The notes under the pieces are model-generated. The model was not told the DNA's origin and did not search any database. It was given only the letters and a program-made list of their open reading frames with translations. The translations under genes were made by a program, and so were the position numbers. A DNA stretch of 56,893 nt from Symsagittifera roscoffensis (taxonomy: Eukaryota > Xenacoelomorpha > Acoela > Convolutidae), in contig NW_026971530.1 of NCBI RefSeq assembly GCF_963678635.1, positions 64,001-120,893 on the forward strand, read 5' to 3'. Shown here in pieces: positions 1-10,419 of this stretch. Numbering within the stretch: position 1 is the first letter of the stretch; every line of letters starts with the position of its first letter.

Positions 1-2
1 AT

Positions 3-412
3 AGAACATGTGCGATAGCAATCACAGCAGACATGAGTTTTAGGACAGCGTTAGCGGCAGATTTTAAGAGAGAATACAAAAACGTGGAGTTCCTTTGGAA
101 GCAAAGACCAGGAGTAGAGGGCGTAGCAGCCTTACCTCCGGCGGCGTCACAGATAACGGGAAAATACCTATGCTTCTTGGTGACGAGGGCGACGGAGAAG
201 CAGCACGTGGACCCAGAGAACCTAGTCTTGTCCTTGACGAGGTTGAGAGACTTCCTCGTGGAAATGGACGTGAAGGAGCTCTCGCTTCCAGTGTACGATC
301 CAACAGAGGACGACTGCATCCTCGAGAATTGTACGCGCTTGTACACGTGATTTTCTCTGATACTAATATACAAGTATATTTACATAAGAAATATTACTTA
401 AGTATAGGCTGA
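3..412 (+). pseudogene. Macrodomain-like protein, C-terminal part, frameshifted
   Basis: The reading frame is already open at the left edge, so the gene begins outside the window. The order of segments resembles the OARD1-type macrodomain: a beta strand ending in ITAD, a helix (ALAADFKREYKNVEFLW), a strand at the GVAALPP position, then KYLCFLVTRAT, a helix (NLVLSLTRLRDFL), the strand KELSLPVYDP and a last helix-strand pair. The final part, about residues 90-135 of the visible piece, reads on only after a frame change near 285-300 and ends at a stop at 410-412. The glycine-rich loop and the GCGLD-type catalytic loop of active ADP-ribose hydrolases are not preserved, so ADP-ribose binding or hydrolysis is doubtful. 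The assignment rests on fold-level pattern reading, not on a search. Confidence 0.5.
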
Positions 413-803
413 GTGACGTGCGAGAGGGTGTTAGGCTAAAAGACTAAGTTGTGTGACATGTGTGATATGTGTGTTATGTTATGTTATTTGTTATGTTATT
501 AAGATCTTGTGTAAGAAGGGGTTAGTGACCATGAACAACTGAATGACGATCTTAGGAATAGATCCAAAGTTTGGACTGTCCAATATTAGGTCGAATTCCA
601 AAATTTTAGAGACCGATTGATTTTAATAAATTTTAGGACAAAAATCTTTTTATCTGACTGTTTTAAAATAAATTTTAACGAGAAGTTAAGGTGAAACTGA
701 CAAGTGTGATATTCGTGACCTCTTTTCTAGATCCTGATTGATCACTTAATTGCTCACTTGAGTCAAACCTTGGAATCAAATCAAATCGAACCTGAAGAAC
801 AGA
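413..803. other. Non-coding spacer inside the cassette
   Basis: No ORF of note lies here. The first half contains a short TGTTATGT-rich run (about 450-500), and the second half is AT-rich and leads into the ATG at 804. It separates the macrodomain-like gene from the long ORF and probably holds the 3' end of one unit and the leader of the next. I see no recognisable promoter or poly(A) signal. Confidence 0.4.
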
Positions 804-1250
804 ATGGATAATTTCAACTTGGATGAATTGATGGACCTGGGAGAGGCATATGTAGGACCGATGATAGATGCGATCTATCGTCGGCTGATGGATCGAGACT
901 TTGCTCTGGAGGACCCAGAGGAAGTCATGTTGCTGACCGCCCTGATAAACATCTTGGGGCATGACAACCGTGGGGACCGCCCCACGGAAGTCCTATTGAT
1001 GGCAGCATACGGAGAGAGGGGAGTACTAGACCGCCCGAACATGAGAGTGATGAGGTGGAGAAACGGGGCTCTCTCAGGGAGTGACTTGGCGAATGAGCCT
1101 GGATTGGGAAGTTCTAGGTCTTACCAACCAGGTGAAATGCCTATGCCCTCCAAGCTCAAACCTGGGCTGACGAGAATGCATCAGGAGATGAACAGCGAGG
1201 CTGCCTCGTCTAGTTCACCACTGAGAGCAGCTGTGAGGAAGATAGGGACA
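804..1250 (+). pseudogene. Giant ORF segment 1: acidic N-terminus
   Basis: The ATG at 804 follows an AACAGA context and opens a leucine- and acid-rich N-terminus (MDNFNLDELMDLGEAYVGPM). A Ser/Pro-rich stretch follows. The frame is lost near 1,215-1,260, where the next frame takes over in mid-helix (MWKRLFEDCSKKQ, KERKALTTAVEKL). The product is not recognised. The start is likely the true start of the long ORF, because upstream sequence is non-coding in all forward frames. Confidence 0.45.
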
Positions 1251-2035
1251 TGTGGAAGAGATTGTTCGAGGACTGCAGCAAAAAGCAGAGCGACGAGATT
1301 GAGCGCTTGAGGCGGGGTTACAAAGAGCGGAAGGCGTTGACAACGGCCGTGGAGAAGCTGATACCTGCAAGGAGTATTCCTCGTGGGCAGTCCCCGATGG
1401 AGCTCTTGACGCCTCGAGAAATGAGCCAGACAACGGAGACACGACTCCCGACAGCAACAGGTCGAGTGACAATCCCAGACCCTAGTGACACCTTGGGTGA
1501 CCCAGTCGTGGAACAAACGGTGAGGAAACTGATAGAGACAGCCGGACGACTAGTCGCCAACAAGAATGCGCCAGGTTCCGGGGTGACTGCACCCTATGGA
1601 ACGATCAACGACACGGACAGAGTACGACACTCCCAGACCGTGATCAGACAGGGAGTTAGCGACACGATGCCACTAATGGGGTGCTCTAAGGCCCCAGAGA
1701 GAAGAATACAGAAGATGCAAGCGAAGAAAGTGTCTCGAGTAATAGACGTATAAAAGAATAATCAGTTTAGATATAACTTCACGGGAGTCCCGGGGACAGA
1801 TCCGAGAGCTTGCTTCAATCGAGCGACTTGGAACCCGGCAGTAAACCTGCAGCAACCGCCACTGGGGACATCTCATCTGATACTGGGAGACAGCTTAGTC
1901 GGAGTACTCTCGAATTTGAGGACCTCTTGGGTCACCACGGTGATGGCCTTCGGAGGCGCGACGATAGCCCAGTTATATCGGATGGTGGAACTAATGAATT
2001 CAGGGAGGATCCCCAATGTGATGATCCTGGTTCGG
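1250..2035 (+). pseudogene. Giant ORF segment 2: SGNH-like domain, N-terminal blocks
   Basis: A charged coiled-coil-like stretch is followed by a polar linker and, after a stop at 1,751, by the continuation of the same frame. Around 1,877-1,990 this reads LILGDSLV, then a second glycine block (AFGGATIAQLYRM), then a hydrophobic strand (VMILV). This is the order of blocks I and II and the strand before block III of SGNH/GDSL hydrolases, with GDS at 1,886-1,894 as the would-be nucleophile. The frame shifts at about 2,030, just where block III (GxN) should follow. Function cannot be claimed, because the copy is broken. Confidence 0.55.
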
Positions 2036-3160
2036 ATGAGCAGGAAGCACTATGGGAATTAATGATGGTGTGCTTGTTTACTACTCTCAGGCAGATATTC
2101 AACTGCGCGGTACTGAACGTTTGCACTGTGCCGATGAATTTAAGGAGCTTGACAGCAACAGGGAGAAGGCACAACGAAGGAGTGCTCAGGTGGAATAAAA
2201 TCTTGAGGAATCTCGCAAGTCGGAATGCCGGAAGAATGATCATCATGGACATCGAACATGAGTTGAGAGCTATGGATCAGGCCAGACTGACCACGGACGG
2301 CATCCACTTCGATAGTATAGAAGGAGAGGCTTGGTTGAATCGAGTCTTCCAAGAGCGGTTGGATGAGTTGGAAGTAGAACTCTTTGACACTGGAGTGCTA
2401 AAGGAGGAAGGAACATCGAAAAAAACGGTGATTACCACCTTTGTGCCTCCTAGCCTGGAAACACGCTTGGGGACGGTCCCGGCCGTCACGAACTACAGAC
2501 AGCAGAGCTCCAGCGAACCAGGTCAAAGAACAGACGTTCAAGATCGATTGGGAGAAGCGCCGGTGAGGAGGACCAATCATCCTAGGAGAAGACTAGGGCC
2601 TGTCAACCCGATGGAAGAGACAACTAGCACGTCTAGATCAGACACGAGATCGGATACGACAAGTACCAGTCGAGAGGAGAGACGCCCGGATAGAGGCTCG
2701 TTGATGTGGTCAAGGCCCATACCATCTCCCTGGCATGTGTTCAAGGACGAACTAATGAAGCTGGATCTCCAGAGGGTGAGCTTCATCGAGGATTCCAGGA
2801 GGATGCTGAATGGAGCGAGGCTATCCTTCAGTAGACTGTACTCGATATCAGGCGTAGACTGGTTGATAGCCGCTGGCATAAATTTCAGCTCCACGACGGC
2901 CCTGAGATTTGCTGACCTAGAGGGACTGCCCTCTAATAACACAATGGGACCAGTGAACGCAAGACCATTGCAGGACGTGAGGTTGAATCATGATGAGGGG
3001 AATCGAGAAGAGAGACCGGGAAGATTTCTGACAACGAGGGCGCCGATTGGACAAAATGTGAAGATGTTCAGGCAGGTGGCGACACCCCCGAGTCATGTGA
3101 AAGATAGAACATACCCGAAACAAGTGAGTCAAGATGGTGACGTCCAAAGGTACGGCGGAT
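2030..3160 (+). pseudogene. Giant ORF segment 3: SGNH C-terminal block and disordered linker
   Basis: The frame starting near 2,030 continues the SGNH-like domain through an NxxLRNLAS-type helix to TTDGIHFD at about 2,290-2,313. This has the DxxH pattern of block V, which supplies the catalytic Asp and His in SGNH hydrolases. A 100-codon Ser/Thr/Arg-rich, probably disordered stretch follows (2,590-2,700), then a second ordered region (MKLDLQRVSFIEDSRRML). The frame runs to a stop at 3,169-3,171, but the sense reading moves to the next frame at about 3,155-3,170. Confidence 0.5.
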
Positions 3161-4230
3161 TGAAAGAGTGAAGAAAGATGAGACCATCTTTGCCGCGTAC
3201 GACAAAGCAGAAATGAGGAAGGCCAAGATTATGATAGTAGCGAATTCAGAGTTCGTGTACACTTCCAAGTATCTGTTTTGGCCGGATGTCATAATGTTGG
3301 CAGCGGTCGACCTGGACCTACTGCAAGCCGTATCTCTGGCAATAGGGGTACAAAGACAGACGGACATGAACCCAGTCACGATCGTGTTTGCTGGCATCAA
3401 TGACCACTTGCACAGTAGAGGTTTTCTGAGCAGACTCAGAGATCCTACAATGGCAGAAAATGCTGTGTGGCCAGCAATAACGGATATCCTGGAGTCAATG
3501 GGTGAAGTGGTGGATGCGACGAAGGAGGGGTCGTTCACCAAGGTGACACCGAGAGTAGTGTTCGCGCTGTCTCCGGGGTATGCATGTCTCCCGGATGGAT
3601 TGAAATTCGTGTATGCGATCGTGACCTTGCTTTCGGAAGGGAAATATGATGTGATCATATCAGCCCCAAATCGCATGATAGAGATGGAGAACCTGAGACC
3701 ACTCAGGGATGAACTACCTGCGGTGTGGTCAGATATCTCGAACGCGATGAGAGGATTCAAGGACCATGCGCTGCACATGTTAGTGTTGGACGAGGTGCTG
3801 GGGTTGGAACTGTCCAATTTCAGTCGACAGCTCAAACTTAAACCGGGGATAGACGACGACCATCGAGTGATCACAGCGATGTCGACTGACTTATGGTTCC
3901 GAGCAATGGAAGTGACAGGTGAAAAATTGAGAAGGAAAAATTCCAAGGAGACTAGAGCTCATTTGGACGCAATGGTTTTGAGGACCAAACCGGAGGCCAA
4001 CCAGTAGTTACATCTGAATCCTCGAGTAGCGGCATTGGGTGCAGATGCTTTTGAGCAAGGCCCCATAATGATTAAGAAGATCCATGCCTACTTGTTGAAG
4101 GAGGTGAACCTAGCGGAGAATGCAGAAGAAAAGACGGCTGAGTTTGTGAAAAGAATGTGCCAGATTACCCTGGAAACCTTCTGAACCCAGGAAGTGAAGG
4201 GGGAAGAAGGCTTTGAACGGACAGATAGCT
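3160..4230 (+). pseudogene. Giant ORF segment 4: second SGNH-like region with GIND motif
   Basis: About 280 codons run from 3,168 to a stop at 4,005-4,007, and the same frame continues past it to about 4,225 with one more stop at 4,182. The core alternates strands and helices: KIMIVANSEFVYTS, WPDVIMLAAVDLDL, then VTIVFAGINDHL, with GIND at 3,393-3,404 matching the GxND pattern of SGNH block III. Further strands follow (RVVFALSPGY, YDVIISAP). No GDS nucleophile block precedes it, so it may be a degenerate or purely structural repeat of the first SGNH-like domain. The interrupting stops lie between otherwise continuous sense sequence, which indicates simple point inactivation. Confidence 0.45.
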
Positions 4231-4237
4231 GGAAGGG

Positions 4238-6005
4238 TTGGGAGCCGGATGGACCGCGTCCGTCTTGGCGAAAGTTTACCCGAAAATTTCTCATTACTTG
4301 ATAAAAGAATTCCTCCAAGCAGTGGTGGAAGTATCGATTGTGGAGCTACTAGCCTTGTTCGTGACGTTTGGAGCAGAGAGTTTCGTGAAAGGACCGGCGG
4401 TACTGCTCACCGAAGGAGTTCAGAACCTGCGGTTAGACGGGCTTCTAACGTTGATTGCGATTACCCACGGAAACTTGGGAGGATTAATGAAGCTGACACG
4501 TTGTCCAGAGCAGATGAGAGAGAAGGTGAGAAAATTAGACATGAAGAAAGCCAAAGACTCGTGGAATAAGATAAGAGACCTAAGACACACTCTTATCCAA
4601 TATCTCTTACAACAAAATCGCTTTGGAACGGGAGAAGATGAGACTATCGAAAGAGAAGCAGATGTGAGACGACATGTTGGGAGCATGCCCCTACTAACCG
4701 ACCTGAGCTTGGCTATGAGGACCGATCCCTTAGCGTTGATCAGAGGAGCCACGGAGTTTGTGACAGTGATCTATGGACCAGCAGTCACATTTGCGTTCCC
4801 TGATGTTAAGGTGGAGGCATATAGGAGTTTGGTGCTGCACCTGAACCTCATATCAGCAGTGGACGGTAGTGCGCTGAACTGGTGTGAGCAGCACGTGTTG
4901 CGGGAGCTCATGAGGGAAGATCTGTTGTTTGCGAAGATATCAGAGCCAGAAATGACGGTCATCAATTTTGACGATCACTTCCGTGATCGCATGGGAGAAG
5001 TAGAGAGAGGACACGTCGAGGTGTTTTCGAAGCTTTGGAATCTGAGACCCTATGATAAGACAAATGGTGAGATAACCAGAGTTCCTCGTCTCACTGCAGC
5101 ATATCACAAGGTGAGAGAAGAGACGAAAGATTGGGGTGATTACGAGAAGCTGCCGGAAGAAATCCTTGAATTCCCTCTGATAAGAAGGATGTTGCTCGAA
5201 GCAGTCTCCGTGGTACATATTCCTAGGTTGGGAGCATTTGAAACCAATGAAAGGAGAATAGGGAAATTCGTGGGAACGATGGATCCATACTTTGTGGGGA
5301 GGAATGCCGCCGTGTTACAGTACACGGATCAAGCGACGAGAAGGCGAATAAGCAACGCCGCGACTCCCAAGACTGGAAAATTTGCCGAGGAATGGGCGGG
5401 AATAGGCTTAGCGCCTATGAAGATGAGAGGCAGGACCGAACTGTCTGAGGACTCCTTGATCCTGACTAGTGTGAAACCGGAATTGAAAGTAGGAGGAACG
5501 TTGCAGGCGAGAACCTTCCTAGCACCCTTCGACTGTGAGGAAATCAAAGTGGTCCATGGAGAAGAGGAAGATGGATCGGCTAGCACACTGATCATACCGA
5601 AATTTCCGGAAGGGACCGACAATGAAAAGCAAGGACCCTCAAGCTTGAAGAAGGATATGTCAGAGGGAGATGACGGGCAGGGAGGAAGCCGTCAAGCGGA
5701 AGAACCCATGCAACAAGATGCAAATCAAGCTGGTGGGGAAGACGACAGGGAATCGACAGGAGGAATATCCAGCCTGAATTTCAATTTCCTCAGTGATTTT
5801 GAGAACAACGCGGATACGTTGGAGGCGACTGAGCCAGCAGATGAAGGCACTTCGACACTGGAACATCCGATAGCCTTTACAGAAATGAAACGGAAATTGC
5901 CTGAGAGCAGCTCTACTGGCAATTCAAGAAATAACGAACAAAGGATTCTCATGGAATCACCTAGGAGAAGAAGAATAGAGTGCTCTGCCAGAGTATTTCT
6001 TGGGA
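4238..6005 (+). pseudogene. Giant ORF segment 5: helical domain plus acidic tail
   Basis: This is the longest uninterrupted stretch, about 590 codons. The first 420 residues are mainly helical (KISHYLIKEFLQAVVEVSIVE, TRCPEQMREKVRKLD) and mixed alpha/beta afterwards. The last 150 are acidic and Gln/Ser-rich, followed by a basic patch (RRRRIE) typical of a nuclear-localisation or nucleic-acid-binding tail. No family was recognised. At about 5,990-6,010 the sense reading passes to another frame (6,000-6,215, LDRVAFMEEVWTVVQSY), so the apparent C-terminus at 6,049 is an artefact of a frameshift. Confidence 0.5.
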
Positions 6006-8813
6006 ACGTTGCCCGAAGGAGAGTGGGAAGTACATCACCGAGACCATGAAAGTACGACGGGATGTAGATTGGATAGAGTGGCGTTCATGGAAGAAGTCTG
6101 GACAGTGGTTCAGAGCTATGAGACCCAGTTCATTTTGAAAATAGGTCTCAACCGACCATTGATGCGGAAAGTCCTTGACAAACTTGATGAAGTGAAGGGA
6201 GATTGTGTGATTTGTTGATTGACTCAGCCGCTGATGAAAGTGAGGCGAACTCTCTCATCAAGATGACACCGCAAGATGATAAAGGAGAGGTGGTGTAACT
6301 GTCAAGAACCAGGAGGAGAACGATGCGATCGAAATTGGTGATTGATAAGATCAACGAGATGAAGATGAAGTTAGGCAGCAAAGTGATGCCAAGGAGAGTA
6401 GGAAAGACGAAGGAGGATTTAGAAGTATCAATGAAAATTGTCAATTCAGCGAAACGAAAACGAGTCGAAGAGGCCATGGATTTGGGACAAGGTGATTATC
6501 AATTGCATGGCACAGACAGAATGTTAACCAATGCAGCGATGGTGCCACCCATTCTCATGGCAGGGATAAAGTCAACAGGTAACAAATCCAAAAGGAGTGA
6601 CCGCACTCTGACTGGAGCAATCTTAGAAATGGAAATACTTAGCCAATGTGGAGAAAGCACAATGAAAGACTTTAAAACATCTCCCATGAACCATGGAAAG
6701 GGAAGTGTCACAGGACAACTAGTACCAGTGGAGTATAACCGAATGACAGTGTCGGAGACTGTGTCGATAGATGAACCCGCCGGTGGATACATGGAGATGT
6801 TAGAATACCGAAACTCGGCTAGAGGGTATGTGATGGCTCTGGAAGACAAAATGACCATGGAAAGTTATCTGAAGACGATGTTGCGAGGCACCACCCTCAA
6901 GCAGAAGGCGTACGGGACTCTAGCGTCGTCTGAGATGCAGGCGGAAACGATCGAGCAATTAGTGAGCCTTCCATGGAAAGCAGTAGTGTTGAAGTACTTT
7001 GAAGAGGAAATGAGGACCACGCCAAGAATACACGCTCTCATGGTAGTACCTTACGTGAGAACCGAATTACAACTGAGGTTCGCCTGGTGCATGATGGGAC
7101 TAACTCGCGGGGAATATGACTCAGAAGGAAGAAAAAGGTCAAAAGAAGAAAAAGTATTCCTGATGACGAACCTGAGGGATCTGATAATCCAGGAAGGAAT
7201 GGCAGTAGCGTGCGCGAAGCGGAGAGATGCTCTCTGTTTCATTCGATTCCTGATAGAGCAGATTTCAGTACCAGCATTGAAGACCTGTGTCAGGAAGTTG
7301 AGGGAGGGCGATGAACGAGCAAAACCTTACTCTCGCTAGCACTACTGGAGATGCATCAAAGCAAGCCGATGAGAGTGAATATGAAAGAACCTGAGGAGTT
7401 AGAGCCCATGAGAAAGATTTTCAAACAAGGAGCTGAGACTCACTAAAGAATCTATGGGGGCACTACCGAAATCCAGTGAGTACTGTGGACCGATCAGGAA
7501 GAAGTCGTACAGCTACGTGTCCGGAATCATAGGGATAGCGTACAACCCTTTCCTGAGTGAAGGCATACGCGATTGCTTCTTTGATTACGAGCAGGAAGTG
7601 TTGCTGAGATTCTGGACGTCGAGAATTGTAACGATCAAGAGCGCTAATAATCCGCAGACCAAATTGGGACTGGTCTTGGAAGAAGAGGTGACTGCACCTT
7701 CAGTACCAAAATCCGACAAAAGAGTGGAGTTTGGGTTGGGATTCTCAGATGAACTACTGAGAACGAGCGTGATGGTAGTGTGGGAACTGATGAGACCATC
7801 ATGGTGTCCTAGTCCCAATGCTGACTCGATATTACGGGCGACACAAGATGTGCAGAGGGAGCTGAATGCAGACTGTAACCTGCGTGACCTGAACATCGTA
7901 TATAATGTGATGATAACAGCCTCTAGGAGCAACGGGGAAGACAAAGTGGAAATGCCTGGCTAGGGACCAGAAGACTGGGTCAAACCTGGTAGCTGTCTGG
8001 CGGAAGTCTGTGGACTGGAAGGTCACGTTTGTGGAGGTCTGGATTGTGTGAAAACCCTAGAGAGACAACACAAGCAATTGACGATATTGTTTGGGAATGT
8101 CGTGATGAAAGCAAGGACGGAAACGGAACTGATCGCAGATTACCATGGAGGAACCGAGGTAAATCTAGTGACTGCACTAGGATTCTACAGCATGTTTGGT
8201 TCTTTAGAGTCACTATTGAATCTAGATCAGAGACATGAGATGGTCACAGCCATCAGTGTAGAAGTGTTCCCAGGAGTTTTGCAATATGAGCAGAAGCACA
8301 TAGGAAAATGGAGGGAAGCGATCGAGGCGGAAATGAACATCAGACACAGTTAGACTTACTGTAGACCATCAGGAGCACGATATTTGGTGGGATCGACATT
8401 GGCTCCAATGTGCAAGAGCAGATACCCGGTGCATTCCGTAGCTGTGGATGTGAAGAGTACGAGAACGATCGTGGATCAAGCCTTCTCAGTGCCAGAGTGT
8501 GTGAGACTAACGAGAATGTCCAAAAAATCTTACGAGTTGCTATGTAAGATCTTCTCAGCAGTTCCAAAGAGAACAAAGGAGGAGTTGGAATCGATACTGG
8601 GAAGGAAGTTCATGGGATACGTGAGTGGGAACTTCAGTGACTTTGAAAGACAGAAACAGAGAGGATCAACCGTTACAGATTACAATACAGTAGACGAGAA
8701 TGATGAAGTCCACCGAGTGATGATGGAAGTGGAACCATTACTGGAAGCTTCGGGAAAACGTAATTGGAGGAGCATCATGTTGACACATGACGAGTTTCCC
8801 TCATTGTTGATGG
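6000..8813 (+). pseudogene. Giant ORF segment 6: C-terminal helical region, multiply broken
   Basis: Open stretches lie at 6,000-6,218, 6,323-7,330, 7,340-7,445 (another frame), 7,454-7,960, 7,964-8,350 and 8,354-8,813. All but the first and third share one frame. Between 7,340 and 7,445 a second frame reads LALLEMHQSKPM to FKQGAETH without stops, so two compensating indels are likely. The stops at 7,961 and 8,351 are single codons with sense sequence on both sides. The content is mostly alpha-helical and charged, with no catalytic motif recognised. Coding signal ends at about 8,813, where a MITE remnant begins, so the original C-terminus may be missing. Confidence 0.5.
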
Positions 8814-8819
8814 GGGGGA

Positions 8820-8983
8820 GGGAGCAGAAAAAAAAGTTTTTTTTTGCCTGTTTTTCAAAAACTTGCCTGCGGCGCAGAAAAAATTGGTTATTTATGGTGA
8901 TTTGGGAGAGCTCAGAAAATCAATTTGGTCGACATAAAAAAAGGCCGACCCCCACGCTCAAGAAAATCCTAGATCCACCCCTG
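8820..8983 (+). mobile_element. hAT-like MITE remnant (CAGGGGCGGAT family)
   Basis: The segment matches the right-hand part of the dispersed family described at 38,216-39,076. It shares the GAGAGCTCAGAAAATC block, the TTTGGTCGAC block and the terminal AAAATCCTAGATCC-ACCCCTG. Its left terminus is missing or replaced by a G-run at 8,811-8,822. It abuts the end of the giant ORF and probably truncated it. Confidence 0.6.
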
Positions 8984-9635
8984 TAAAGATCAAAAAGGAT
9001 TTTTCATTATGATTTTTAACATGCACTCGTCTTAAAACAAAGCTTTTGAAGCGTTTGAAGTTTTAAGCTACTCGTTTTAAGCTTTTGAACACAAGAAAAA
9101 GCTAAAAATTGTTTAACTTAAGTCATCCCTGTTTTGAGACAATCGCCTACTGAATCTGACCAATATGGCCAAGAGTATTTAGCATGAATTATAATTTTGA
9201 AGTTGAGCCCTTGCCTTGTCGTAGTCTGTTAGTTGCTGCTGCTCAGTGTCGTTCTCGCTGTCTATCATTTCGAGCACTGCCGTGTCGCTGTTCCGCTTCT
9301 TCGCTCTCTTCTGACACAGGAGAGAGAAGAGGACGGCCAACAAGATCTAAATCAGCTCTTCATTTTATTTATACTTCCCAATTTTCATCAGGAGTATTTG
9401 TGACTTTTGCATTTTTGACTTTTAAATAGCCATTTTTTGGCATTAAAGAACATCTGAAAACTTTTCAGCTCAAGATTTTAAAAAAAAGTTTGCGACTACT
9501 TTTTTAGGTGTTTGAAATTTGCCAATTGAGCCGATTCGTATGAATCATCTTGTGTTATATTTCAATTAACATTTTTCAACAACATCAAAACGCAGTCGCA
9601 ATATCCTACTGTGCAAGTGTGTCAACTTCCTTCAA
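8984..9635. other. Non-coding AT-rich stretch
   Basis: No supported gene. A short TCTC/CGCTG-rich segment at about 9,210-9,330 gives an 81-codon ORF without protein-like composition. Nothing else was recognised. Confidence 0.5.
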
Positions 9636-9718
9636 GCTACTATGGCCGAGTGGTTAAGGCGTTGGACATAAGTTCCAATGGACAAAAGTCCTCCTGGGTT
9701 CGAACCCCAGTGGTAGCA
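9636..9718 (+). tRNA. tRNA-Leu(UAA), best-preserved copy
   Basis: The 7-bp acceptor stem pairs GCTACTA with TGGTAGC (one G-U). The D stem is GCC/GGC, the anticodon stem TTGGA/TCCAA, a long variable arm (GGAC/GTCC) marks a class II tRNA, and the T arm pairs CTGGG/CCCAG around TTCGAAC. Box A (TGGCCGAGTGG) and box B (GGTTCGAACCC) are intact. The anticodon loop CATAAGT gives UAA, hence leucine, but position 33 is A instead of the near-universal U. Confidence 0.7.
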
Positions 9719-10031
9719 GAAACGTTTTGAAAATCAGATAATGATAATATCTCATAACACAAAACAGTTTTGAATTTATCTTTTCGTTCGGTTTTAGAAC
9801 TCTTTCCGAAAAAAAAATTTGTTTGCCCTCTCAAAAAATATGAAAAGAAAACTTTGAGTTATATTTTTTCTATTGATTGGTTAAGAGTTACGATAGTCAA
9901 AGAGCCAAAGTAATTTCTATTTGTCCCAAGGGTGGCACGCCGCTAAAAAAAGTTTTTTGTTGTTTCTTATAATCTTTTAGCGGATAATTTTGCTTTTTTG
10001 CAATAGTTTTTTTGGTGAGATCAAGAATTAA

Positions 10032-10114
10032 GCTCCGATGGCCGAGTGATTAAGGCGTTGGGCTTCAGTTCCTATGGACAGAAGGACGCCTGTCTTCGAA
10101 CACCAGTGAGAGCA
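10032..10114 (+). tRNA. tRNA-Leu-derived pseudogene with UCA anticodon
   Basis: This is the second unit of the array. The acceptor stem has at least two mismatches (GCTCCGA against TGAGAGC) and the T stem is broken (CTGTC against CACCA). The anticodon loop reads CTTCAGT, that is UCA, which would read UGA. Stem decay makes a functional suppressor unlikely. Confidence 0.5.
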
Positions 10115-10419
10115 AGATCTTTTTGAAAATGGGATTTAAAAAAAACACAAAACATTCAATTTTTTATCTTGTCGTTCAGTATCAGATTTTTCTCCGAAAA
10201 AATATGTTTGCCCTCTCCCAAAAACATAAAAAGAAAAATTTGAGTTACAATTTTTTTATTGATGGGCTAAGAGTTGTGATAGTCAAAGAACCCAATTGTT
10301 TTTAATTATCCTAAGAGTGGCATGCCGATCAAACATGTGAAGTTTTTGTTGTTTTCTCATAATCTTTTAGAGAATCATTTTGCTTTTTTGCAATGGTTTT
10401 TGATGAGTCAAACTGTCAA

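Larger units (their letters stand above)
804..8813 (+). pseudogene. Broken giant ORF of an undescribed mobile or viral-type element
   Basis: From 804 to about 8,813 nearly every base belongs to one coding path on the + strand, interrupted by frame changes near 1,215-1,260, 2,025-2,040, 3,150-3,175, 4,230, 5,990-6,010, 6,200-6,215, 7,325-7,340 and 7,430-7,455, and by in-frame stops at 1,751, 4,005, 4,182, 6,296, 7,961 and 8,351. From 4,238 on, most of it stays in one frame, which argues for a single original ORF of more than 2,500 codons rather than many small genes. The block is visibly richer in G and C than its surroundings and has no introns. No polymerase, helicase, integrase or capsid motif was recognised. 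The sub-segments are listed separately. Confidence 0.6.

Noticed and set aside
1-8813. Negative-strand RNA virus or dsRNA virus integration
   Set aside because: The dense coding block invites the idea, but no polymerase motif, no capsid-like domain and no gene-junction signal was recognised; kept only as an open alternative.
9184-9429. 81-codon + strand ORF rich in Ser, Arg and Cys
   Set aside because: No domain, no splice signals, and no homologous frame elsewhere; compositional artefact of a TCTC/CGCTG-rich stretch.
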